NCBI RefSeq assembly: GCF_018388465.1
Contig: NZ_CP074404.1
Span: 124,001-188,000, forward strand
Source: Cellulomonas fengjieae
GTDB lineage: Bacteria > Actinomycetota > Actinomycetes > Actinomycetales > Cellulomonadaceae
Direction of reading: 5' to 3'
DNA length: 64,000 nt
This document shows positions 59,932 through 64,000 of this stretch, piece by piece; within the stretch, counting starts at the first letter, position 1, and every line of letters begins with the position of its first letter. The translations under genes and the position numbers were made by a program. The notes under the pieces were generated by a model that searched no databases, was not told the DNA's origin, and saw nothing but the letters and a program-made list of their open reading frames with translations.

Positions 59932-61413
59932 ATGTTCGTCTTCGTCCTGCAGCTCCGGGAGATGCTCTCCGGACAGTCCGAGATCTACCTCTTCGCCTTC
60001 TTCTCTGCCCTCGTCTGGGCCCTCTGGGTGCTCAAGGTGGTGTTCTCGCGCCGCTACCGGCCCGTCACCGCGCCCTACGAGGTCAGCACGAGCGTCGTGA
60101 TCCCGGTGGTGGACGAGCCGCTGGACCTGTTCCGCGACGTGCTGACCCGCATCGTCGAGCAGCGTCCCGACGAGGTCATCGTCGTGATCAACGGCGCGGT
60201 GAACCCTGCCCTCCAGGAGGTCAGCGAGGAGTTCGCGCCCCTGGTCCGCTGGGTGCACACCCCGATCCCGGGCAAGCGCAACGCCGTGAAGATCGGCACC
60301 GAGATGTCGCGCGGGGAGATCACCGTGCTGGTCGACTCCGACACGATCTGGACCGACGGCACGCTGGCCGAGCTGGTCAAGCCCTTCGCGGACCCCGCGG
60401 TCGGCGGCGTGACCACCCGTCAGCGGATCCTGGAGCCGGAGCGGTCGTGGATCACCCGCTGGGCGGACTGGCTCGAGAACACCCGCGCGCTGTACTCGAT
60501 GCCCGCACAGTCCGCGCTCGGTCAGGTGGGCTGCCTGCCCGGCCGCACCATCGCGTTCCGGCGCCGCATCCTCATGCAGGTCATGGACGACTTCATGCAC
60601 GAGAAGTTCCTCGGGGTGTTCCTCGAGGTCTCGGACGACCGGACGCTGACCAACCTCACGCTCAAGGCCGGCTACAAGACCGTGTACCAGTACACGAGCC
60701 TGGTCTACACCGACGCCCCGCTGCAGGTGCGCAAGCTGGCCAAGCAGCAGCTGCGCTGGGCGCGCGGCAGCCAGTACAACACCCTGCGGATGCTGCCCTG
60801 GATGTCGGGCCACGCACCCCTGCTGGCGGTCTTCTTCCTCACGGACATCCTGCTGCCGTTCCTGCTGCTCGGGACGATCCTCGGCTGGATCTACCGGTCG
60901 GCGTCCGGCACGGGCGCCAACCTGTACGAGGCGATCCTCGAGACCTACACCGGCTTGAACGGCTGGGCCTGGGTGGTGGCGCTGATGGTCGTGTCGTCCG
61001 TGCTGTCGATGGCGATCCGCCAGATCCGCCACCTGCACGAGAAGCCGTCGGACTTCCTGCGGCTGCCCGTCTTCATCATCGTCTCGACCCTCTTCCTCAT
61101 GCCCATCCGCATCCTCGGCTTCCTGCGCATGGCGCACGCCAGCGGCTGGGGAACCCGTTCCGGTGCGTACGGCGGAGGCGCCGAGAACGAGGACCTCATG
61201 GCCGAGCTCGAGACCGCCCCGGCGGCCCCGGCCGACCTCGTCGACCGGGCGCCCGACGAGCGCGGAGCCGCCGTCGCGACCGAGGTCCGACGCCGCACCG
61301 CCGAGTCCACCGCACCCCCGACCCCACCCCGACGACGACTGAACCCGCTCGCTGCGGTGCCCTACGGCATCGCGGTCGCCCTACTGGCACTGGAGGCCCT
61401 CGCCTATGCGTGA
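59932..61413 (+). CDS. Processive family 2 glycosyltransferase (polysaccharide synthase)
   Basis: A 493-residue membrane synthase. Two N-terminal helices, then a cytoplasmic GT-A domain (about 50-300) with VLVDSDTIWTDG (metal-binding DSD), GCLPGRTIAFRR, SDDRTLTN (catalytic Asp) and QQLRWARGSQYN (the Q-x-x-R-W motif of processive synthases). Three or four helices follow, then a hydrophilic tail and a last helix. Cellulose, hyaluronan and chitin synthases share these motifs; the neighbouring UDP-glucose dehydrogenase suggests a uronic-acid polymer. It overlaps the GH26 gene by eight bases. Confidence 0.92.
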   Translation: MFVFVLQLREMLSGQSEIYLFAFFSALVWALWVLKVVFSRRYRPVTAPYEVSTSVVIPVVDEPLDLFRDVLTRIVEQRPDEVIVVINGAVNPALQEVSEEFAPLVRWVHTPIPGKRNAVKIGTEMSRGEITVLVDSDTIWTDGTLAELVKPFADPAVGGVTTRQRILEPERSWITRWADWLENTRALYSMPAQSALGQVGCLPGRTIAFRRRILMQVMDDFMHEKFLGVFLEVSDDRTLTNLTLKAGYKTVYQYTSLVYTDAPLQVRKLAKQQLRWARGSQYNTLRMLPWMSGHAPLLAVFFLTDILLPFLLLGTILGWIYRSASGTGANLYEAILETYTGLNGWAWVVALMVVSSVLSMAIRQIRHLHEKPSDFLRLPVFIIVSTLFLMPIRILGFLRMAHASGWGTRSGAYGGGAENEDLMAELETAPAAPADLVDRAPDERGAAVATEVRRRTAESTAPPTPPRRRLNPLAAVPYGIAVALLALEALAYA

Positions 61414-63172
61414 GCAGACCAAGGACCGCATCCTGCACGCCTCACCCCGCGCCCGCCTCGCGGCATCCGCGGTCGCCCTCGCCCTGCTCCTGGTGACCGC
61501 CCTCGTGTGGACGTCGCCGTCGAACGGCAGGGCGCAGGGCCCGACGAAGAGCGCCGAGCAGATCGCGCTCGAGAAGGAGAACGCCGAGCTCGAGGCCGCC
61601 CTGGCCGCCCGGACCGACGAGGTCGACAACCTCACCAGCTCGCAGGCGAAGGCAGCCGCCGAGCGTGCTGCCGGGGCGGCGCGCGGCAAGGCGAAGGCGG
61701 CGGCCGAGAAGGCCGCCGCCGCGGCCTCCGGGAAGGGCAAGGCCGACACCGAGCGGGCCGCCGCCGCCGCAACCGGCCGTCAGAAGGCCGCCGGTGAACG
61801 CGCCAAGGCCACCGCGCGGATCCAGGCAAAGGCTGCCGCCGAGCGCGCCGCGGCCGCAGCGACGGGCAGGGCCGAGGGGGCAGAGCTCCGCGCTGCTGCC
61901 GCGCAGCGGGAGGCAAGGCGGGCGAAGGCTGCGGTATCCAGCGGGCAGCCGGCGTCAGTGCCGGCTCCGGCTCCGGCCCCGGCCCCCGGTCCGGCGGTCG
62001 CCGCCAAGCCGGCGGCACCGCCCCTGTCCGAGCTGCTGAACCCCGCCACGCGCCAGTTCGGCCTCTACACCCCCCAGTCGCCGTTCAACTGGGCCGAGCT
62101 CGACGACGTCACCGCGAAGGTCGGCGTCGCCCCGACGATCGCCGGCTACTTCCAGGGCTGGGACGGACCGTTCCGTCCGGACGCCGTCACCCGTTCCTGG
62201 CGCAAGGGCATGCTGCCGCTGCTCACCTGGGAGTCGCGCCCGCTCACGGCCGCGAACAACCAGGCGCAGGACCCTGACTACTCGCTGCCCAAGATCATCG
62301 ACGGCGCGTACGACGACTACCTGCGCCAGTACGCGCGCGACGTCGCCGCCCTCGGCCTGCCGATGGCCATCCGGCTCGACCACGAGATGAACGGCGCCTG
62401 GTACCCGTGGGGTGAGCGCGCGTCCGACGGCGGTCCGCTCAACGGCAACCGTCCCGGCGACTTCGTCGCGATGTGGCGCCACGTGCACGACATCTTCGAG
62501 GCCGAGGGCGCCAACGCGTACGTGCTCTGGGTGTGGGCGCCGAACATCGTCAACGCACTGCCCGAGTACGCCAGCAGCTCCTCGGAGTACCTGGCGAGCC
62601 TCTACCCGGGCGACGAGTACGTGGACTGGGTCGGCCTGTCGGGCTACTACCGCCCGCCGTACAAGGCGGACCAGACGCCGACGTTCTCGTACACCTACGA
62701 CCGTTCCCTGGCCCAGCTGCGGTCGATCACCGACAAGCCGATCCTGCTGGCCGAGATCGGGGCCTCGGAGGTGGGCGGTAAGAAGAAGCAGTGGGTCGCC
62801 GACCTGTTCGCCGGGCTGGCGCGGCCGGAGAACGCCGACATCATCGGGTTCGCCTGGTTCCACCACACGGTCACGACGATCTCCGGCGGCCAGCGCGTCA
62901 CCAACGACTGGCGCATCACGTCCCGGGCGGACTCCCTGCAGGCGTTCGTCGACGGCATCACCAACCCGGCGGCGGGCTTCGTCGACGGGCCGGCCGTGGC
63001 CCCCGCCGCGGCGCCTGCACCCGAGGTCGCGGCGCCCGCACCGGCACCCGCCCCGACGCCCGAGACGGTGCCGGTCCCGACCCCGGAACCGAGCCCGACA
63101 CCGACGCCCGAACCCACGCCCGAACCCACGCCGACGCCCGAACCCACCCCGACGACCACCCAGGAGCCGTGA
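61406..63172 (+). CDS. Membrane-anchored coiled-coil GH26-like glycoside hydrolase
   Basis: A 588-residue exported enzyme. One N-terminal helix (about 19-36) anchors it; residues about 45-175 are an Ala/Lys/Glu/Arg-rich coiled coil with repeated units of AAAERAAAAATGR kind; a Pro/Ala linker follows. The catalytic domain (about 210-520) has acid/base Glu327 in RLDHEMNGAWYPWG and nucleophile Glu450 in LAEIGASE, the GH26 pattern. The tail is a long Pro-Thr-Glu repeat as in wall-spanning linkers. In an operon with a polysaccharide synthase it probably trims or releases the polymer outside the membrane. Confidence 0.88.
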   Translation: MREQTKDRILHASPRARLAASAVALALLLVTALVWTSPSNGRAQGPTKSAEQIALEKENAELEAALAARTDEVDNLTSSQAKAAAERAAGAARGKAKAAAEKAAAAASGKGKADTERAAAAATGRQKAAGERAKATARIQAKAAAERAAAAATGRAEGAELRAAAAQREARRAKAAVSSGQPASVPAPAPAPAPGPAVAAKPAAPPLSELLNPATRQFGLYTPQSPFNWAELDDVTAKVGVAPTIAGYFQGWDGPFRPDAVTRSWRKGMLPLLTWESRPLTAANNQAQDPDYSLPKIIDGAYDDYLRQYARDVAALGLPMAIRLDHEMNGAWYPWGERASDGGPLNGNRPGDFVAMWRHVHDIFEAEGANAYVLWVWAPNIVNALPEYASSSSEYLASLYPGDEYVDWVGLSGYYRPPYKADQTPTFSYTYDRSLAQLRSITDKPILLAEIGASEVGGKKKQWVADLFAGLARPENADIIGFAWFHHTVTTISGGQRVTNDWRITSRADSLQAFVDGITNPAAGFVDGPAVAPAAAPAPEVAAPAPAPAPTPETVPVPTPEPSPTPTPEPTPEPTPTPEPTPTTTQEP

Positions 63173-64000
63173 TGAACGACGTTCTCGACACCCCCGTCCG
63201 TCGACCGTTCGACCCGACCGGCCCGGCTCCGCGCATCGCGGTGCTCGGTACGGGCTACCTCGGCGCCACCCACGCGGTGGCCATGGCCCAGCTGGGCATG
63301 GAGGTGGTCGGTGTGGACACCGACCCGCACAAGGTCGAGATGCTCACCGCGGGCAAGGTCCCGTTCTACGAGCCCGGGCTGCCCGAGCTGCTCTCCGAGC
63401 AGATGGCCACGGGTCGCCTGCGGTTCACCACGGACGTGGCCGAGGCGGTGGGCTGGGCCGATGTGCACTTCGTGTGCGTGGGGACCCCGCAGTCCAAGAC
63501 CAGCCACGCCGCCGACCTGCGCTACGTCGAGGCGGTCACGACGGCCATCACCGAGAACCTCACCCACGACGCCCTGATCGTCGGCAAGTCCACCGTGCCC
63601 GTCGGCACCGCGGCCCGCCTGCGCACCCTGGTGGCCCGGGAAGCCCCCGCCGGCGTGCGCGCCGAGCTGGTCTGGAACCCCGAGTTCCTGCGCGAGGGCA
63701 AGGCGGTGGCGGACACGCTGCACCCGGACCGCATCGTCCTGGGCGGCACATCGAGCGACGCCGAGGCTCTGCTGCGGCGCGTGTATGCCGGGCCGATCGC
63801 CGAGGGCTCTCCGGTGGTGGTCTGCGACCTGCCGACCGCCGAGCTGGTCAAGGTCAGCGCGAACGCATTCTTGGCCACGAAGATCTCGTTCATCAACGCG
63901 ATCTCCGGGGTCTGCGAGGCCGCCGGCGCGGATGTCACGGTGCTGGCCGACGCCCTGGGACACGACGTGCGGATCGGGCGGCAGTTCCTCGATGCCGGGC
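63172..64000 (+). CDS. UDP-glucose 6-dehydrogenase (partial at right edge)
   Basis: The first 276 residues of a nucleotide-sugar dehydrogenase that oxidises UDP-glucose to UDP-glucuronate. The Rossmann motif is VLGTGYLGATHAVAMAQLG, followed by GKSTVPVGTAARL, WNPEFLREGKAVAD, HPDRIVLGG and LVKVSANAFLATKISFINAI. The catalytic Cys (in GxGCFPKD) lies beyond the window edge. The ATG overlaps the stop of the GH26 gene by one base. It should supply the uronic-acid donor for the synthase. Confidence 0.93.
   Translation, partial: MNDVLDTPVRRPFDPTGPAPRIAVLGTGYLGATHAVAMAQLGMEVVGVDTDPHKVEMLTAGKVPFYEPGLPELLSEQMATGRLRFTTDVAEAVGWADVHFVCVGTPQSKTSHAADLRYVEAVTTAITENLTHDALIVGKSTVPVGTAARLRTLVAREAPAGVRAELVWNPEFLREGKAVADTLHPDRIVLGGTSSDAEALLRRVYAGPIAEGSPVVVCDLPTAELVKVSANAFLATKISFINAISGVCEAAGADVTVLADALGHDVRIGRQFLDAG

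Overview
The window is very GC-rich (third codon positions almost always G or C), uses many GTG and some TTG starts, and packs genes tightly with 4-base GTGA/ATGA overlaps. This points to a high-GC actinobacterium. F420/flavin luciferase-like oxidoreductases, an IdeR/DtxR-type iron box, a pyruvate formate-lyase pair and many sugar genes suggest a facultatively fermentative soil actinobacterium of the Cellulomonas type. That placement is inference; no rRNA or tRNA is present to confirm it.

Layout. 1-8.9 kb: the end of an SDR gene, then a leftward block: UDG family 5, a LOG-like protein, a YciO/Sua5 protein, a MazG-like protein, an EF-G-like GTPase, a lipoprotein FKBP isomerase, a GH13 enzyme overlapping a luciferase-like flavoprotein. 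9-12.5 kb: a large RecB-like nuclease fused to a helicase. 12.6-20.4 kb: mixed genes, including an ABC-F protein behind a strong nested hairpin leader, and a small protein that looks like a domain of phage prohead proteases. 20.5-23.5 kb: a two-component system, a membrane protein and an anti-sigma-type ATPase. 23.6-29.7 kb: an iron region, with a ferritin-like/VIT1 protein followed by a siderophore uptake operon (ATPase, binding protein, fused double permease, siderophore-interacting protein) with two IdeR-like boxes.

29.8-33 kb: pflB-pflA. 33-42 kb: a leftward sugar operon (DUF5107/TPR protein, binding protein, ATPase, permease, aldose epimerase) with a divergent AraC regulator. 42-47.9 kb: a five-gene operon with a divergent GntR/UTRA regulator that together reads as a PTS-independent galactosamine/tagatose pathway: sugar kinase, AgaS isomerase-deaminase, PfkB kinase, class II aldolase and an EamA transporter.

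47.9-55 kb: more plastic DNA. It holds the fused tails of two broken genes, and a HAD phosphatase bracketed by two inverted, decayed IS5-family remnants whose ends sit on CTAG. 55-59.7 kb: pyruvate oxidase-like enzyme, a phosphotransferase, an MFS exporter and a small acetyltransferase. 59.9-64 kb (right edge): a three-gene, translationally coupled operon of a membrane processive GT2 synthase, a membrane-tethered coiled-coil GH26 hydrolase and a UDP-glucose dehydrogenase, most likely making and trimming a uronic-acid-containing surface polysaccharide.
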